Counted from the first letter of the stretch, positions 46,924 to 57,976 are shown. The stretch is 64,000 nucleotides of DNA from Geodermatophilus siccatus (GCF_900103785.1 NZ_FNHE01000001.1:186001-250000); one strand, 5' to 3'. The notes: generated by a model from the letters alone, not told the origin. Translations and numbers: made by a program.

Positions 46924-47148
46924 CTACTGGCCGGCGTTGGCGTTGCGCTTGCCGAACCGCTTCTCGAAGCGGGCCACGCGGCCGCCGGTGTCCAGGATCC
47001 GCTGCTTGCCCGTGTAGAAGGGGTGGCAGGCGGAGCAGGTCTCGACGGTCAACGTGCCGCCAGGTGCCGTGCTGCGGGTGGTGAAGGTGTTCCCGCAACC
47101 ACAGGTCACCGTGGTGGTGTGGTAGTCGGGGTGGATGCCGGGCTTCAT
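46924..47148 (-). CDS. rpmE: 50S ribosomal protein L31, zinc-binding form
   Basis: The 74-residue ribosomal protein has [21 protein letters not shown] and [14 protein letters not shown]. The four Cys (C-x-C and C-x-x-C) identify the zinc-containing C+ form, which is replaced by a zinc-free paralogue under zinc starvation in many actinobacteria. GGAAGAGG precedes the ATG at 47148. It lies downstream of rho as in M. tuberculosis, with a palindromic repeat between. Confidence 0.97.
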   Translation of the reverse strand: MKPGIHPDYHTTTVTCGCGNTFTTRSTAPGGTLTVETCSACHPFYTGKQRILDTGGRVARFEKRFGKRNANAGQ

Positions 47149-47257
47149 GTCGCCTCTTCCGGTGGTCTGTGCCGTTCAGGTGGTCGAACGCCGGCGGCCG
47201 GCCGGTCATTCCGGCCGCGCAGCGGGGCTCGGTCGCTCAGTATCCCTGACGCCGGCG

Positions 47258-47331
47258 ACGTGCTGGGACGGCCCTCCTGCAGGGTCCCGGCCCGGGCGGA
47301 GCGAGGGTCGGGGGGCAGGAGGGGTCCTTCA
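47258..47331. repeat. Palindromic repeat at the rho 3' end
   Basis: GACGGCCCTCCTGCAGGGTCCCGGCCC, a GGGCGGAGCGAGGGTCGGGG core and GGCAGGAGGGGTCC give a compact family copy that ends at the rho stop. Confidence 0.7.
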
Positions 47332-49491
47332 CTCGTTGCCGGGGCCGAGCGTCGTCTTCTGGATCTGCATGAGGAACTCGATGTTGTTGCGCGTCTTGCG
47401 CAGCTTGTCGAGCAGCAGCTCCAGCGCCTGCTGCGGCTCGAGCGCGGCGAGCACCCGGCGCAGCTTGATGACGATGGCCAGCTCGTCGGGCGACATGAGG
47501 ATCTCCTCCTTGCGCGTGCCCGACGCGTTGACGTCGACGGCCGGGAAGACCCGCTTGTCCGCCAGGCGGCGGTCCAGCTTGATCTCCGCGTTACCGGTGC
47601 CCTTGAACTCCTCGAAGATGACCGTGTCCATCGTCGATCCGGTCTCGACCAGCGCCGAGGCGATGATGGTCAGCGAGCCGCCGTTCTCGATGTTGCGGGC
47701 GGCACCGAGGAAGCGCTTGGGCGGGTAGAGCGCCGTGGAGTCGACACCGCCGGAGAGGATGCGCCCGCTGGCGGGGGCCGCCAGGTTGTAGGCGCGGCCC
47801 AGGCGGGTGATCGAGTCCAGCAGCACGACGACGTCGTGGCCCATCTCGACCAGGCGCTTGGCGCGCTCGATGGACAGCTCCGCGACCGTGGTGTGGTCCG
47901 ACGGCGGCCGGTCGAAGGTCGAGGCGATGACCTCGCCCTTCACCGAGCGCTGCATGTCGGTGACCTCCTCGGGCCGCTCGTCGACGAGGACGACCATGAG
48001 GTGGCACTCGGGGTTGTTCGTCGTGATCGCGTTGGCGATCGACTGCAGCACCATCGTCTTGCCGGCCTTGGGCGGCGACACGATGAGGGCGCGCTGCCCC
48101 TTGCCGATCGGCATGACCAGGTCGATGACCCGGGTGGTCAGCTGGTGCGGCTCGGTCTCCAGCCGCAGGCGCTCCTGCGGGTAGAGCGGGGTCAGCTTGG
48201 TGAACTCCGGGCGCTGCCGGGCCTGCTCGGGCTCCAGGCCGTTGACGGTGTCCAGCCGGACCAGCGCGTTGTACTTGTCCTTGCGCTCGCCCTCGCGGGG
48301 CTGACGGACGGCGCCGGTGATGGCGTCACCGCGGCGCAGGCCGTAGCGGCGCACCTGCGACAGCGAGACGTAGACGTCGTTCGGGCCGGTCAGGTAGCCG
48401 GAGGTGCGGACGAACGCGTAGTTGTCCAGCACGTCGAGGATGCCGGCGACCGGCAGGAGGACGTCGTCCTCGCTGATGGTCGGCTCGTTCTGGTCGAAGC
48501 GCTCGCGGTTGTTGCCGCGACGGTTGCGGTCCCGGTAACGACGCCCCCGGCGGCCGCGACCGCCCTCGAAGTCGTCGTCGTCCTCGTCGTTGCGGTTGTC
48601 GGTGCCGCGGTCGTTGCGGTTGTCGGTGCGGTTGTCCGGCCGGCCGCCGCGCTCGCCCCGGTCGGGACCGCGGTTGCCGTCCCGCTCGCCGCGGGTGGTG
48701 TCGCGGTCGGTGCGGGTGGTGTCGCGGTCGCCGCGGGTGGTGCGCTCGGCGCGGTCGCCGCCGTCCCGGGTGGCCTCGCGCTCGCGGTTGTCGCCGCGGT
48801 CGCCACGGTTGCCGCCGTCCCGCTCGCCGCGGTTGCGCCCGCGGTCGCGGTTGCGCTGCGGGCGGTCGCCCTCGGTGCGCTCGCCGTCGGTCTGCTCGGG
48901 CGCGGTGCCGGCTGCGGGCGCAGCGGTCCCGGCGCGCGGCTCGGGCGCGCTCGGCGCGACCTCGCCCGCCGGGGCGGTGCCCTCGGCCGCCGGAGCAGCG
49001 GCCTCGGCCGCCGGGGCGGTGGCCTCGGCCGGAGCGGTGCTCTCGGCCGCCGGCGCGCCGGCGGGCCGGCTGGCCGCACGACGGCGGCGCGGGGCGGCCT
49101 CGGTGCCCGCGTCGGGCGACGCGGTCAGCGGACCGCTGTTCGCGCCACCGCTGATCGGGGCCTCGAGCGGTGCGGCCGTGGCAGCCACCCCGCGCGCGGT
49201 GTCGGCGCCACGAGCGGTCGGGATGTCGGCGGGGGCCGCGTCGGTGGTGGCGCCACCAGCACCCTCGCCGCCCACCTGGCGGGCGGAGATGGCGGCGACC
49301 AGGTCGCCCTTGCGCATCCGGGCGGTGCCGGAGATGCCGAGCTCGGCGGCCAGTCGCTGCAGCTCGGGCAGCAGCATGCCGGAGAGCCCGCTGCCGCGGC
49401 GACGGGTACGGCCCGTCGTCCCAGAAGCGGCAGGTGCCTCGTCGGTGCCTGCGCCCTGCGGCGCGGTGACGAGGTCGGTGGTCTCGCTCAC
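47329..49491 (-). CDS. rho: Transcription termination factor Rho with large disordered insert
   Basis: Rho is the hexameric RNA-dependent ATPase that ends transcription. At 720 residues it is ~300 longer than E. coli Rho. After a Rho N-domain (residues ~36-72) comes an Ala/Pro/Glu-rich stretch (~75-200) and then an Arg/Asp/Asn/Gly-rich stretch (~201-332) with repeats such as DRDTTR and DNRND. The cold-shock RNA-binding region ([21 protein letters not shown]) and the ATPase core with the P-loop [15 protein letters not shown] follow. Long inserts occur in other high-GC actinobacterial Rho proteins and have been linked to RNA binding and condensate formation. A good promoter lies upstream. Confidence 0.97.
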   Translation of the reverse strand: MSETTDLVTAPQGAGTDEAPAASGTTGRTRRRGSGLSGMLLPELQRLAAELGISGTARMRKGDLVAAISARQVGGEGAGGATTDAAPADIPTARGADTARGVAATAAPLEAPISGGANSGPLTASPDAGTEAAPRRRRAASRPAGAPAAESTAPAEATAPAAEAAAPAAEGTAPAGEVAPSAPEPRAGTAAPAAGTAPEQTDGERTEGDRPQRNRDRGRNRGERDGGNRGDRGDNREREATRDGGDRAERTTRGDRDTTRTDRDTTRGERDGNRGPDRGERGGRPDNRTDNRNDRGTDNRNDEDDDDFEGGRGRRGRRYRDRNRRGNNRERFDQNEPTISEDDVLLPVAGILDVLDNYAFVRTSGYLTGPNDVYVSLSQVRRYGLRRGDAITGAVRQPREGERKDKYNALVRLDTVNGLEPEQARQRPEFTKLTPLYPQERLRLETEPHQLTTRVIDLVMPIGKGQRALIVSPPKAGKTMVLQSIANAITTNNPECHLMVVLVDERPEEVTDMQRSVKGEVIASTFDRPPSDHTTVAELSIERAKRLVEMGHDVVVLLDSITRLGRAYNLAAPASGRILSGGVDSTALYPPKRFLGAARNIENGGSLTIIASALVETGSTMDTVIFEEFKGTGNAEIKLDRRLADKRVFPAVDVNASGTRKEEILMSPDELAIVIKLRRVLAALEPQQALELLLDKLRKTRNNIEFLMQIQKTTLGPGNE

Positions 49492-49680
49492 GTACAGGTC
49501 CTTCCCTGCGGAGACCTGCGCCTACCAGCGCAGGGGGTGATCCGGCCCCTGCCGCCCGATCTTTGAGCGGACAGCGAGGAAAGCGGGATGCAGTGGGTGC
49601 GGAGCGGTTCTGCGGCGACGGACATCAGATCGTCTGCAACGCCCCGCGCGAGGCTCGCCCGACTGGGCGGCTACGCCGTG

Positions 49681-49709
49681 AGCCTAGTTCGAGCTCACGA
49701 ACGCGACAA
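49681..49709 (-). promoter_or_regulatory. Probable housekeeping promoter of rho
   Basis: On the minus strand TTGTCG (49709-49704) and TAGGCT (49686-49681) are spaced by 17 bases, a good sigma-70-type match. It lies about 190 nt upstream of the rho GTG, leaving a long leader. The 245-nt gap 49492-49736 holds nothing else recognised except a small TATCG/CGATA inverted repeat overlapping the thrB stop. Confidence 0.6.
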
Positions 49710-49736
49710 CACCGTGCGGTACCGGTGTGTTCCTCG

Positions 49737-50696
49737 TTATCGAGACGATACCTGCTGGCCGGGGCGCTGCACACGCGCACCGTGGACATCCACCCCCAGG
49801 GGGAGCACCGACCACCCCTCGGGAGTGAGATCGGCCACGTCGCGCACGCAGACCGCGCCGGCCGGGTCGTCCGCGGGGTCGTCGGGGTGCCGCCGGGTGA
49901 GCACCAGCAGGCTCGGGCCGGCGCCGGAGACCACGGCGGCGTGGCCGGCGGCGCGCAGCCGTTCGAGCAGCCGCGCGGAGTCGGGCATGGCCGCCGCGCG
50001 CTGCCGCTGGTGCAGCCGGTCCTCGGTCGCCTCGAACAGCAGCGCCGGCTCGCTGACCAGGGCGTGCACCAGCAGCGCGGCGCGCCCGGCGTTGAAGGCC
50101 GCGTCGGCGTGCGGGACGGCGTCGGGCAGCAGGCCGCGGGCGACGTGCGTGGACAGCGTCGCGTCGGGGACGAGCACCACCGGTCGCACGTCGTCGTGCA
50201 CGGGGATGGTGTCGGCGCGGGCGACCCCGCCGGTCGTCCACGACAGCGTCGCCCCACCGAGCAGGCACGGGGCGACGTTGTCCGGGTGGCCCTCCAGCTC
50301 GGAGGTGAGCCGGAGCACCGCGTCGAGGTCGACGGTGTCGACCTCGGGGCACAGCGCCCAGGCGCCGAGCACGCCGGCCACGACGGCCGCCGCCGACGAG
50401 CCCATCCCCCGCCCCTGGGGGATGCCGTTCTCGGCGACGACGCGCAGGCCGGACGGCGTCCAGCCGAGCTCGTCGCACGCGGCCCGGAAGGCGCGCACCA
50501 CCAGGTGCGACTCGTCCGTGGGCAGCTCCCCCGCGCCCCTGCCGGAGACCTCGACCTCCAGGCCGGACGCGACGACGCCGAACGCGACGACGTCGTGGCA
50601 GGCCAGGGCGATGCCCGCGCTGTCGAAGGCCGGCCCCAGGTTGGCGCTGGTGGCCGGGACGCGGACCCGCACCGCGTCCGGGTCGAGCTGCGCCAC
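49737..50696 (-). CDS. thrB: Homoserine kinase
   Basis: The 319-residue GHMP kinase phosphorylates homoserine. Motifs are VRVPATSANLGPAFDSAGIA, the ATP-binding loop NGIPQGRGMGSSAAAVVAG and VSGAGPSLLVL near the C-terminus. The GTG at 50696 shares one base with the thrC stop (TAGTG). It is the last gene of the argS-lysA-hom-thrC-thrB operon. Confidence 0.96.
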   Translation of the reverse strand: MAQLDPDAVRVRVPATSANLGPAFDSAGIALACHDVVAFGVVASGLEVEVSGRGAGELPTDESHLVVRAFRAACDELGWTPSGLRVVAENGIPQGRGMGSSAAAVVAGVLGAWALCPEVDTVDLDAVLRLTSELEGHPDNVAPCLLGGATLSWTTGGVARADTIPVHDDVRPVVLVPDATLSTHVARGLLPDAVPHADAAFNAGRAALLVHALVSEPALLFEATEDRLHQRQRAAAMPDSARLLERLRAAGHAAVVSGAGPSLLVLTRRHPDDPADDPAGAVCVRDVADLTPEGWSVLPLGVDVHGARVQRPGQQVSSR

Positions 50697-51781
50697 TACA
50701 GCCCCAGCTGGGCGGCGGCGGTCGCGGCGTCGACCGGGACGGTGACCGGGGCCGGCGCGCCGGAGATGGCCCACTCCGGGTCCTTGAGCCCGTTGCCGGT
50801 CACCGTGCAGACGACGCGCTGGCCGGGCTCGAGCTCGCCGGCCTCGGCGACCTGGAGCAGCCCGGCGACCGAGGCGGCCGACGCCGGCTCGACGAAGACG
50901 GCCTCGGTGCGGGCCAGCAGCCGGTAGGCGGCCAGGATGGCCCGGTCGGTGACGGCGTCGATGCGCCCGCCGGACTCGTCGCGGGCGGCCAGCGCCTTGG
51001 TCCAGGACGCCGGGTTGCCGATGCGGATGGCCGTGGCGATGGTCTGCGGCTGCTCGACGACCTGCCCGGTGACGATGGGCGCGGCGCCGGCGGCCTGGAA
51101 GCCCCACATCCGCGGTGTCCGGCCGGCCGTGCCGTCGGCGGCGTACTCGCGGTAGCCCTGCCAGTACGCGGTGATGTTGCCGGCGTTGCCGACCGGCAGG
51201 CAGTGGATGTCGGGGGCGTCGCCGAGGACGTCGACGACCTCGAACGAGGCGGTCTTCTGCCCCTCGATCCGGTACTGGTTGACGCTGTTGACCAGGCTGA
51301 CCGGGTAGTCGATCGACAGCTTGCTGGCCAGCGCCAGGCAGTCGTCGAAGTTGCCGTCGACCTGCAGCAGCTTGGCGCCGTGCACCAGCGCCTGGGCCAG
51401 CTTGCCCAGGGCGATCTTGCCCTGCGGCACCAGGACGGCGCAGACCAGGCCGGCGCGCGCGGCGTAGGCGGCGGCGCTGGCGCTGGTGTTGCCGGTGGAG
51501 GCGCAGATGACCGCCTGCGCGCCCTCCTCCTTGGCCTTGGTGATGGCCATGGTCATCCCGCGGTCCTTGAACGACCCGGTCGGGTTGGCGCCCTCGACCT
51601 TGAGGTAGACGTCGCAGCCGGTGCGGCGGGACAGCTCCTGCGCCGGCACCAGCGGGGTCGCGCCCTCCTGGAGGGTGACCACCGGGGTGCTGTCGCTGAC
51701 CGGCAGCCGCGAGCGGTAGGCCTCGATGAGGCCGGGCCACAGCGGGGACACGGTGCCCCGCACGGGCAGCTGCGTCGTCAT
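50696..51781 (-). CDS. thrC: Threonine synthase
   Basis: The 361-residue PLP enzyme converts O-phosphohomoserine to threonine. The PLP lysine is in [17 protein letters not shown], and the phosphate-binding loop is in the later [16 protein letters not shown]. It is the short actinobacterial type. ATG 51781 overlaps the hom stop as ATGA and its own stop touches thrB, so hom, thrC and thrB are translated in series. Confidence 0.97.
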   Translation of the reverse strand: MTTQLPVRGTVSPLWPGLIEAYRSRLPVSDSTPVVTLQEGATPLVPAQELSRRTGCDVYLKVEGANPTGSFKDRGMTMAITKAKEEGAQAVICASTGNTSASAAAYAARAGLVCAVLVPQGKIALGKLAQALVHGAKLLQVDGNFDDCLALASKLSIDYPVSLVNSVNQYRIEGQKTASFEVVDVLGDAPDIHCLPVGNAGNITAYWQGYREYAADGTAGRTPRMWGFQAAGAAPIVTGQVVEQPQTIATAIRIGNPASWTKALAARDESGGRIDAVTDRAILAAYRLLARTEAVFVEPASAASVAGLLQVAEAGELEPGQRVVCTVTGNGLKDPEWAISGAPAPVTVPVDAATAAAQLGL

Positions 51782-53070
51782 GACAGTCCTTCCACACGCA
51801 GGATGCTGGTGACGCCGCGCACCGCGGGCATCTCCCGCAGCGCGGTCACCGTCGCCGACAGGGCGGCGTCCGGGGCGCTGTGCGTCACGATGACCAGCGT
51901 CGCGGCGTCCCCGTGCCCGTCCTGCCGCACGGTGGCGATGCTGACCCCGTGGCGGGCGAACTCCTGCGCCACCGTCGCGAGCACGCCCGGCTTGTCGGCC
52001 ACGTCGAGGCTGACGTGGTACCGGGTGGGGGTCTCGGCGATCGGCCGCGCGGGCAGCCCCGCGTAGGTGGTGACGCCCGGGCCGGCGACCCCGGCGACCC
52101 GGTTGCGCGCGACGGCGACCAGGTCGCCGAGCACGGCGCTGGCGGTCGCGTCCCCGCCGGCGCCCTGGCCGTAGAACATCAGCTGCCCGGCGGCCTCGGC
52201 CTCGACGAAGACGGCGTTGAACGCGCCGCCGACCGAGGCCAGCGGGTGCGTCGTCGGGATCATCGCCGGGTGCACGCGGACGGCGACGGAGTCCCCGCCG
52301 TCCGCCAGCACCCGCTCGCAGATGGCCAGCAGCTTGACCGTGCAGCCGATCTCCGCGGCGCGGGCGACGTCGGTCGCGGTGACCGCGGAGATGCCCTCCC
52401 GGTACACGTCCGTGGCCGAGACCGGGGTGTGGAACGCCAGCGAGGCCAGGATGGCGGCCTTGGCCGCGGCGTCGAAGCCGTCGACGTCGGCGGTCGGGTC
52501 GGCCTCGGCGTACCCCAGCTCGGTCGCCTCGGCCAGGGCCTCGGTGAAGCCGTGCCCGGTCTCGGCCATCCGGGACAGGATGTAGTTGGTCGTGCCGTTG
52601 ACGATGCCGACCACCCGGCGCAGCTGGTCACCGGCCAGCGACTCGCGCAGCGGGCGCAGCAGCGGGATCGCCCCGGCCACGGCGGCCTCGTAGTACAGGT
52701 CGACGCCGGCCTTGGCCGCGGCCGCGTGCAGCTCGACGCCGTCGTCGGCCAGCAGCGCCTTGTTGGCGCTGACCACCGACTTGCCCGCCTCGAAGGCGGC
52801 CAGGAGCAGCGACCGCACCGGCTCGATGCCGCCGATGACCTCGACGACCAGGTCGACGTCGTCCCGGGTCACCAGCCCGTGCGCGTCGGTGGTGAGCAGG
52901 TGCGCCGGGACGTCGGGGTGCCGGTCGGGGCGGCGGACCGCGACGCCGGCGACCTCGACCGGCCGGCCGATGCGGGCGGTGAGGTCGCCCGCCTGCTCCT
53001 CCAGCAGCCGGAGCACGGCGCTCCCGACGGTGCCGCAGCCCAGCAGCGCGACCTTCAGCGGATCACTCAC
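51778..53070 (-). CDS. hom: Homoserine dehydrogenase
   Basis: The 430-residue enzyme reduces aspartate semialdehyde to homoserine. It has an N-terminal Rossmann motif ([17 protein letters not shown]), the catalytic-domain signature [16 protein letters not shown] and [13 protein letters not shown], and a C-terminal ACT domain (~350-430, [20 protein letters not shown]) for threonine feedback. The GTG at 53070 overlaps the lysA stop as GTGA. Confidence 0.97.
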   Translation of the reverse strand: MSDPLKVALLGCGTVGSAVLRLLEEQAGDLTARIGRPVEVAGVAVRRPDRHPDVPAHLLTTDAHGLVTRDDVDLVVEVIGGIEPVRSLLLAAFEAGKSVVSANKALLADDGVELHAAAAKAGVDLYYEAAVAGAIPLLRPLRESLAGDQLRRVVGIVNGTTNYILSRMAETGHGFTEALAEATELGYAEADPTADVDGFDAAAKAAILASLAFHTPVSATDVYREGISAVTATDVARAAEIGCTVKLLAICERVLADGGDSVAVRVHPAMIPTTHPLASVGGAFNAVFVEAEAAGQLMFYGQGAGGDATASAVLGDLVAVARNRVAGVAGPGVTTYAGLPARPIAETPTRYHVSLDVADKPGVLATVAQEFARHGVSIATVRQDGHGDAATLVIVTHSAPDAALSATVTALREMPAVRGVTSILRVEGLS

Positions 53071-54557
53071 GAGCGGGCTCCTGCCGGGTGCTCGGGCGCG
53101 GGCTGGTCGATCGCCGGCGAGGGCGCGGGCACGTCGGCGAGGACGGCGTCGAGGGCGAACACGTCCGACAGTGTCTGACGCCGGACGACCTCCGTGGCGA
53201 CGCCCTCCCGGACGGCCACCACCGGCGGCTTGAGCAGGTAGTTGTAGTTGCTCGCCATCGACCAGCAGTAGGCGCCGGTCGCGGCGACGGCGAGCAGGTC
53301 GCCGGGCTGCACGTCGGCGGGCAGCCACAGGTCGCGGACCAGGACGTCGCCGCTCTCGCAGTGCTTGCCGACGACCCGGCACAGCGCCGGCGGGGCGTCG
53401 GAGGTCCGGTTGGCCAGCACGCAGGTGTAGGACGCGTCGTAGAGCGCGGTGCGGATGTTGTCGCTCATCCCACCGTCGACCGAGACGTAGTTGCGCACCT
53501 GCGGGGCGCCCTGCCCGCCGCTGCCCAGCCGCACCGGCTTGATGGTGCCGATCTCGTACAGCGTCACCGTGCCGGGGCCGGCGATGGCCCGCCCGGGCTC
53601 GACGGCCAGCCGTGGCACCGGCAGGTCCAGCGCCGCGCACTCGGCGGCGACGACGCTGCGCAGCCGGCGGGCGACGTCGTCGGGGCTGACCGGGTCCTCC
53701 TCCGGCAGGTAGGCGATGCCGAAGCCGCCACCGAGGTTGAGCTCCCCCAGCACCTCACCGGTGGCCTGCCACACCTGGCCGAGCAGGCCCACCACCCGGT
53801 GCGCAGCCGCCTCGAACCCGGCGGTGTCGAAGATCTGCGAGCCGATGTGGCTGTGCAGGCCGGTCAGCCGCAGGGCCGGCTCGCGGATGACCCGGACCGC
53901 GGCGGTCAGCGCGTCGCCGGTGGCCAGCGAGAAGCCGAACTTCTGGTCCTCGTGGGCGGTGGCGATGAACTCGTGGGTGTGCGCCTCGATGCCGACCGTC
54001 GTCCGGATGAGCACCGGCACCGGCGCGCCGCCGGCGGCGACCCGCGCGGCGGCCATCGGGACCAGCCGGTCGATCTCGTCGAAGGAGTCCAGGACGACGT
54101 GGCCGATGCCGGAGTCGACGGCCAGCTGCAGTTCGACGAGCGACTTGTTGTTGCCGTGCAGCGCGATCCGCTCGGCCGGGAACCCGGCGGCCAGGGCCAG
54201 GGCCAGCTCGTTGCCCGAGCAGGCGTCCAGGTGCAGGCCGTCGTCGGCGATCCAGCGGGCGACCTGCCCGCAGAGGAACGCCTTCGACGCGTAGTGCACG
54301 TCGGCGCCGTCGAAGGCGGCGGCGAAGTCCGCGGCCCGGCCGCGGAAGTCGGCCTCGTCCAGCACGAACAGCGGGGTGCCGTGCGCCCGCGCCAGCTCGG
54401 TGACCGGCCGGCCACCCAGGTGCAGCTCGCCGTCGACCCGCTGCGCCGACCGCGGCCAGACCTGCGGGTCGAGGGCGCCGAGGTCGGCCGGCGGCAGGCC
54501 GACCGACGGCGGCGGGGTCATGCCGCCGTGCAGCGGGCCGGCAGGGTGCGCTCTCAC
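53067..54557 (-). CDS. lysA: Diaminopimelate decarboxylase
   Basis: The 496-residue PLP enzyme makes lysine from meso-DAP. Motifs include [16 protein letters not shown] (PLP Lys), [27 protein letters not shown] and [15 protein letters not shown] 54557 is preferred over ATG 54521 because it overlaps the argS stop as GTGA and encodes RAHPAGPLH, which resembles the AHPAGPRH sequence at the start of other actinobacterial LysA proteins. It is coupled to hom downstream. Confidence 0.96.
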   Translation of the reverse strand: MRAHPAGPLHGGMTPPPSVGLPPADLGALDPQVWPRSAQRVDGELHLGGRPVTELARAHGTPLFVLDEADFRGRAADFAAAFDGADVHYASKAFLCGQVARWIADDGLHLDACSGNELALALAAGFPAERIALHGNNKSLVELQLAVDSGIGHVVLDSFDEIDRLVPMAAARVAAGGAPVPVLIRTTVGIEAHTHEFIATAHEDQKFGFSLATGDALTAAVRVIREPALRLTGLHSHIGSQIFDTAGFEAAAHRVVGLLGQVWQATGEVLGELNLGGGFGIAYLPEEDPVSPDDVARRLRSVVAAECAALDLPVPRLAVEPGRAIAGPGTVTLYEIGTIKPVRLGSGGQGAPQVRNYVSVDGGMSDNIRTALYDASYTCVLANRTSDAPPALCRVVGKHCESGDVLVRDLWLPADVQPGDLLAVAATGAYCWSMASNYNYLLKPPVVAVREGVATEVVRRQTLSDVFALDAVLADVPAPSPAIDQPAPEHPAGARS

Positions 54558-56215
54558 ATCCGCTCCGGGGCGTCGACGCCCAGCACGCCGAGGCCGTTGC
54601 GCAGCACCACGGCGGTGGCCGCGCACAGCCACAGCCGGGCGGTGGTCAGCGGGGTCGCCTCCTCGTCGCCGCGCGGGAGCACGCGGCAGGAGTCGTAGAA
54701 GCGGTGGTAGGTGCCGGCCAGCTCCTCGAGGTAGCGGGCCACCCGGTGCGGGGCGCGCAGCTCGGCGGCCGACGTCAGCACCCGGGGGAACTCGCCGATC
54801 GCCCGCAGCAGGTCGTTCTCCCGCTCGTGGGTCAGCTCGGCGACGTCGACGCCCCCCGGGTCGCCGAGCGCCAGGCCGAGGTCGGCGGCGTTGCGCAGCA
54901 CGGAGGAGATCCGGGCGTGCGCGTACTGGACGTAGAAGACCGGGTTGTCGTTGGTCTGCCGGCTCCACAGGTCGAGGTCCAGGTCGATCTGCTGGTCGAC
55001 CGAGGCCCGCGCCAGGGCGTAGCGGGCGGCGTCCTTGCCGACGGCCTCGACGAGGTCCTCGAGCAGGACGACGGTGCCGGCCCGCTTGCTCATCCGCACC
55101 GGCTCGCCGTCGCGGACCAGGTTGACCAGCTGGCCGAGCAGGATCTCCAGGTTGACCTCGGGGTCGTCGCCGACCGCGGCCACCAGCGCCTTGTACCGGC
55201 CGACGTAGCCGGCGTGGTCGGCACCCAGCATGATCACGACCTTGTCGAAGCCGCGGTTGCGCTTGTCCAGGTAGTAGGCGCAGTCGGCGGCGAAGTAGGT
55301 GGGGTCGCCGTCGCTCTTGACCAGCGGACGGTCCTTGTCGTCGCCGAAGTCGGTGGTCCGCAGCCAGGTGGCGCCGTCGGCCTCGTAGACGTGGCCGTTC
55401 TCGCGCAGCCGCGCGATGGCCTTCTCCAGTGCACCGGTCTCGTGCAGCGTGCGCTCGCTGAAGTAGACGTCGAACTCGACGCCGAACGCGGCCAGCGTCC
55501 GCTTGATCTCGGCGAACATCAGCTCGACGCCGCGCTCCCGGAAGCGCTCCTGCTGCTGCTCCCCGGGCAGCTCCAGCACGCCGGGCTCGGCGTCGACGAC
55601 CTGGGTGGCGATCTCGCCGATGTAGTCGCCGGCGTAACCGTCCTCGGGTACCGGCCGGCCGTGGGCGGCGGCCATCAGGCTGCGGGCGAACCGGTCGATC
55701 TGCGCACCGGCGTCGTTGAAGTAGTACTCCCGCGTGACGGTGGCGCCGCTGGCCTCCAGCAGCCGGCCGAGGGCGTCGCCGACGGCGGCCCAGCGGGTGC
55801 CGCCGATGTGCACCGGCCCGGTCGGGTTGGCCGAGACGAACTCCAGGTTCAGCTTCTGCCCGGCGAGGGTGTCGGTGTGCCCGTAGGCCGGGCCGGCGGT
55901 GACCGCCTCGACCGCGATGCGGCCGAGCGCGCCCTGGGCGAGGGTGACGTTGAGGAAGCCGGGCCCGGCGACGTCGACCGCGGCGATGCCGGGCCGGGCG
56001 CGCAGCTCCTCGGCGAGCACCTCGGCGACCTCGCGGGGCGGGCGGCCGGCGGGCTTGGCCAGGCGCAGGGCCACGTTGGTCGCGTAGTCGCCGTGCTCGG
56101 GGTTCTTCGGGCGCTCGACGACGACGTCCTCGGGCACCGGGACGGCCAGCGCGCCGCGGTCGACGGCGGCGGCCACGGCGGTCCGGACGACGTTCCGCAG
56201 CTGCTCGGGTGTCAC
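54554..56215 (-). CDS. argS: Arginyl-tRNA synthetase
   Basis: The 553-residue class I synthetase charges tRNA-Arg. It has the N-terminal Add-1 domain (~1-100), the HIGH-type motif [19 protein letters not shown], the KMSKS-type motif [14 protein letters not shown] and an anticodon-binding helical domain with DALALARA-type and FYDSCRVL segments. It heads the Lys/Thr operon, as in other actinobacteria. A tRNA-Arg(CCG) gene lies 1.7 kb away on the opposite strand. Confidence 0.97.
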   Translation of the reverse strand: MTPEQLRNVVRTAVAAAVDRGALAVPVPEDVVVERPKNPEHGDYATNVALRLAKPAGRPPREVAEVLAEELRARPGIAAVDVAGPGFLNVTLAQGALGRIAVEAVTAGPAYGHTDTLAGQKLNLEFVSANPTGPVHIGGTRWAAVGDALGRLLEASGATVTREYYFNDAGAQIDRFARSLMAAAHGRPVPEDGYAGDYIGEIATQVVDAEPGVLELPGEQQQERFRERGVELMFAEIKRTLAAFGVEFDVYFSERTLHETGALEKAIARLRENGHVYEADGATWLRTTDFGDDKDRPLVKSDGDPTYFAADCAYYLDKRNRGFDKVVIMLGADHAGYVGRYKALVAAVGDDPEVNLEILLGQLVNLVRDGEPVRMSKRAGTVVLLEDLVEAVGKDAARYALARASVDQQIDLDLDLWSRQTNDNPVFYVQYAHARISSVLRNAADLGLALGDPGGVDVAELTHERENDLLRAIGEFPRVLTSAAELRAPHRVARYLEELAGTYHRFYDSCRVLPRGDEEATPLTTARLWLCAATAVVLRNGLGVLGVDAPERM

Positions 56216-56405
56216 CGCACGAGCGTACTGACCGGGCCCGTGCGCCCCGTGCGGCCTTCCTCACCCCGACCGGCGTTCTGCCCGGGTGCGTTCAGGTCGC
56301 GCACCTAGACTCGGCGGCCGCACCCGCCGCGCAGGAGTCGCCGCGCGGCGCACCGGCACGCGCACGGACGCGGCCGGCGAGGACACCGAGCACCGAGGAG
56401 AGGCC

Positions 56406-57185
56406 TTGGCCAAGGACCGCAAGCCCGAGCCCCACCGCACGCGCGGCGGAGCCGACCGGGCGGGCGCGGCAGGCGGGAGGGGCGGGCGCACGCGTCCGCC
56501 GGTGACCAACGTCGTGGCCCCGCAGCGGCCGTGGGGGCTGATCGCCGCCGCGGTCGCCGTCCTGGTGTTCGCCGCCGCCGTCCTCACCTACGCCGTCCTG
56601 CAGGTCAACGAGGCCGAGGAGGGCCGGGTCGACTCGGCCGACGAGATCCAGGGCCTGCAGACCTTCGACTACGCCGCCGGCCAGCAGCACGTCACGACCC
56701 CGGTCACCTACGAGCAGTCCCCGCCGGTGGGCGGGCCGCACGACGGCGAGTGGGCCGACTGCACCGGCACCGTCTACGACGTGCCGATCCGGCTGGAGAA
56801 CGCCGTCCACAGCCTCGAGCACGGCGCCGTCTGGATCACCTACGACCCCGGCGTCGTCAGCGGCGACGCCCTGCAGACGCTCACCGACCTGACCAGCGAG
56901 TCCGGGCGGATGCTCTCCCCGAACCCCGGGCAGGACTCCCCCGTCAGCCTGCAGTCCTGGAACCACCAGCTGAAGGTCGACTCGGCCGACGACCCGCGGG
57001 TCCAGCAGTTCGCCGACTTCTTCACCTACAACCAGGAGTTCTACCCCGAGCCGGGTGCCAGCTGCGAGAACCCGCAGTTCATCAGCGACCCGCTGACCGT
57101 GGAGGACAGCAGCCGCGGCGCTGCCTCCACGACCACCGACTCCCCGACCACGCCGACGGCCGGGGCCGAGACCGGCGCGCCGTGA
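56406..57185 (+). CDS. DUF3105 membrane-anchored protein
   Basis: The 259-residue protein has a basic N-terminus, one membrane helix (GLIAAAVAVLVFAAAVLTYAV) and an extracytoplasmic DUF3105 domain. Typical motifs are TYEQSPPVGGPHDGEWADCTG, AVHSLEHGAVWITYDP and NPGQDSPVSLQSWNHQL. Conserved His and a Cys in this domain suggest metal or disulfide chemistry. The start is TTG 56406, after a strong AGGAGAGG site. It is coupled to the DUF305 gene (GTGA overlap). The 190-nt region to argS (divergent) shows no clear promoter boxes. Confidence 0.88.
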   Translation: MAKDRKPEPHRTRGGADRAGAAGGRGGRTRPPVTNVVAPQRPWGLIAAAVAVLVFAAAVLTYAVLQVNEAEEGRVDSADEIQGLQTFDYAAGQQHVTTPVTYEQSPPVGGPHDGEWADCTGTVYDVPIRLENAVHSLEHGAVWITYDPGVVSGDALQTLTDLTSESGRMLSPNPGQDSPVSLQSWNHQLKVDSADDPRVQQFADFFTYNQEFYPEPGASCENPQFISDPLTVEDSSRGAASTTTDSPTTPTAGAETGAP

Positions 57186-57835
57186 CCGCCGGGCGCAGCC
57201 CGCTGCGGGTCCTCCTGCTGGCGGTCATCGCCGTCGGGCTGGTCCTGATCGGCGGGGGCGCGGCGGTCGCCCTGGGCATCGGCCGCGGCGAGGCGACGCC
57301 GGAGTCGGGGTCGGTGGCGGCCGGTTTCGCCCGTGACATGTCCCAGCACCACCTGCAGGGCGTGGAGATGGCGAACCTGGTGCCCGAGCGCAGCACCGAC
57401 CCGGAGGTCCGCCAGCTGGCCTTCGACATCGCCGAGACCCAGCAGAACCAGGCCGGTCGGATGCAGGGCTGGCTGGCGCTGTGGGGCCTGCCGCCCAGCG
57501 GCGGGGACACCATGGCCTGGATGGGCCCGGGCAGCGGGCACGCCGGGCACGACGTGGCCCCGGCGCACGGCGGTCTGATGCCGGGGATGGCCACCGAGTC
57601 GGAGCTGGCGCAGCTGCGCTCCCTGTCGGGCACGGAGTTCGACGTCGAGTTCCTGCGGCTGATGATCCGGCACCACCAGGGCGGCTTCGACATGGCGCAG
57701 TACGCCGCCGAGCAGGCCGACGTCCCGGCCGTCGCGGACCTGGCCGGCACGATCGCCGAGACCCAGACGGCGGAGGTGACGACCATGGAGGGGATGCTCG
57801 CCGCCCGCGGCGGCACCCCGCTCCCCGCGCCCTGA
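57182..57835 (+). CDS. DUF305 exported protein
   Basis: The 217-residue protein has an N-terminal membrane helix (VLLLAVIAVGLVLIGGGAAV) and a DUF305 four-helix ferritin-like domain, with RDMSQHHLQGVEMA and MIRHHQGGFDMAQYA. Each copy places a His-His pair near acidic and Met residues, a pattern suited to binding a metal such as copper. A Met/His/Gly-rich middle segment (~110-145) fits this idea. It is translated with the DUF3105 gene; together they form a DUF3105-DUF305 pair seen in other actinobacteria. Function remains inferred. Confidence 0.88.
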   Translation: MTAGRSPLRVLLLAVIAVGLVLIGGGAAVALGIGRGEATPESGSVAAGFARDMSQHHLQGVEMANLVPERSTDPEVRQLAFDIAETQQNQAGRMQGWLALWGLPPSGGDTMAWMGPGSGHAGHDVAPAHGGLMPGMATESELAQLRSLSGTEFDVEFLRLMIRHHQGGFDMAQYAAEQADVPAVADLAGTIAETQTAEVTTMEGMLAARGGTPLPAP

Positions 57836-57894
57836 CGCACCGCCGTCCGGACGCCGCGGCGGGGCTGGTAGGTTCTACGACGCCCCACCGCAGA

Positions 57895-57966
57895 GCCCCC
57901 GTAGCTCAGGGGATAGAGCACCGCCCTCCGGAGGCGGGTGCGCAGGTTCGAATCCTGCCGGGGGCA
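57895..57966 (+). tRNA. tRNA-Arg (anticodon CCG)
   Basis: The 72-nt cloverleaf has acceptor arms GCCCCCG and CGGGGGC, a D arm with GCTC/GAGC, an anticodon stem CCGCC/GGCGG around the loop CTCCGGA (anticodon CCG, for codon CGG) and a T arm GCAGG-TTCGAAT-CCTGC. The discriminator base is A; CCA is not encoded. CGG is a major Arg codon in this genome. It is followed by a strong terminator. Confidence 0.97.
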
Positions 57967-57976
57967 CCCAGCAGCA

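Noticed and set aside
48590-49540. Arg/Ser-rich plus-strand frame opposite the rho insert
   Set aside because: The apparent repeats come from the complementary strand of the Rho R/D/N/G repeats.
54554-57966. Functional link between argS and the nearby tRNA-Arg gene
   Set aside because: They are on opposite strands with two unrelated genes between; nearness is probably chance.
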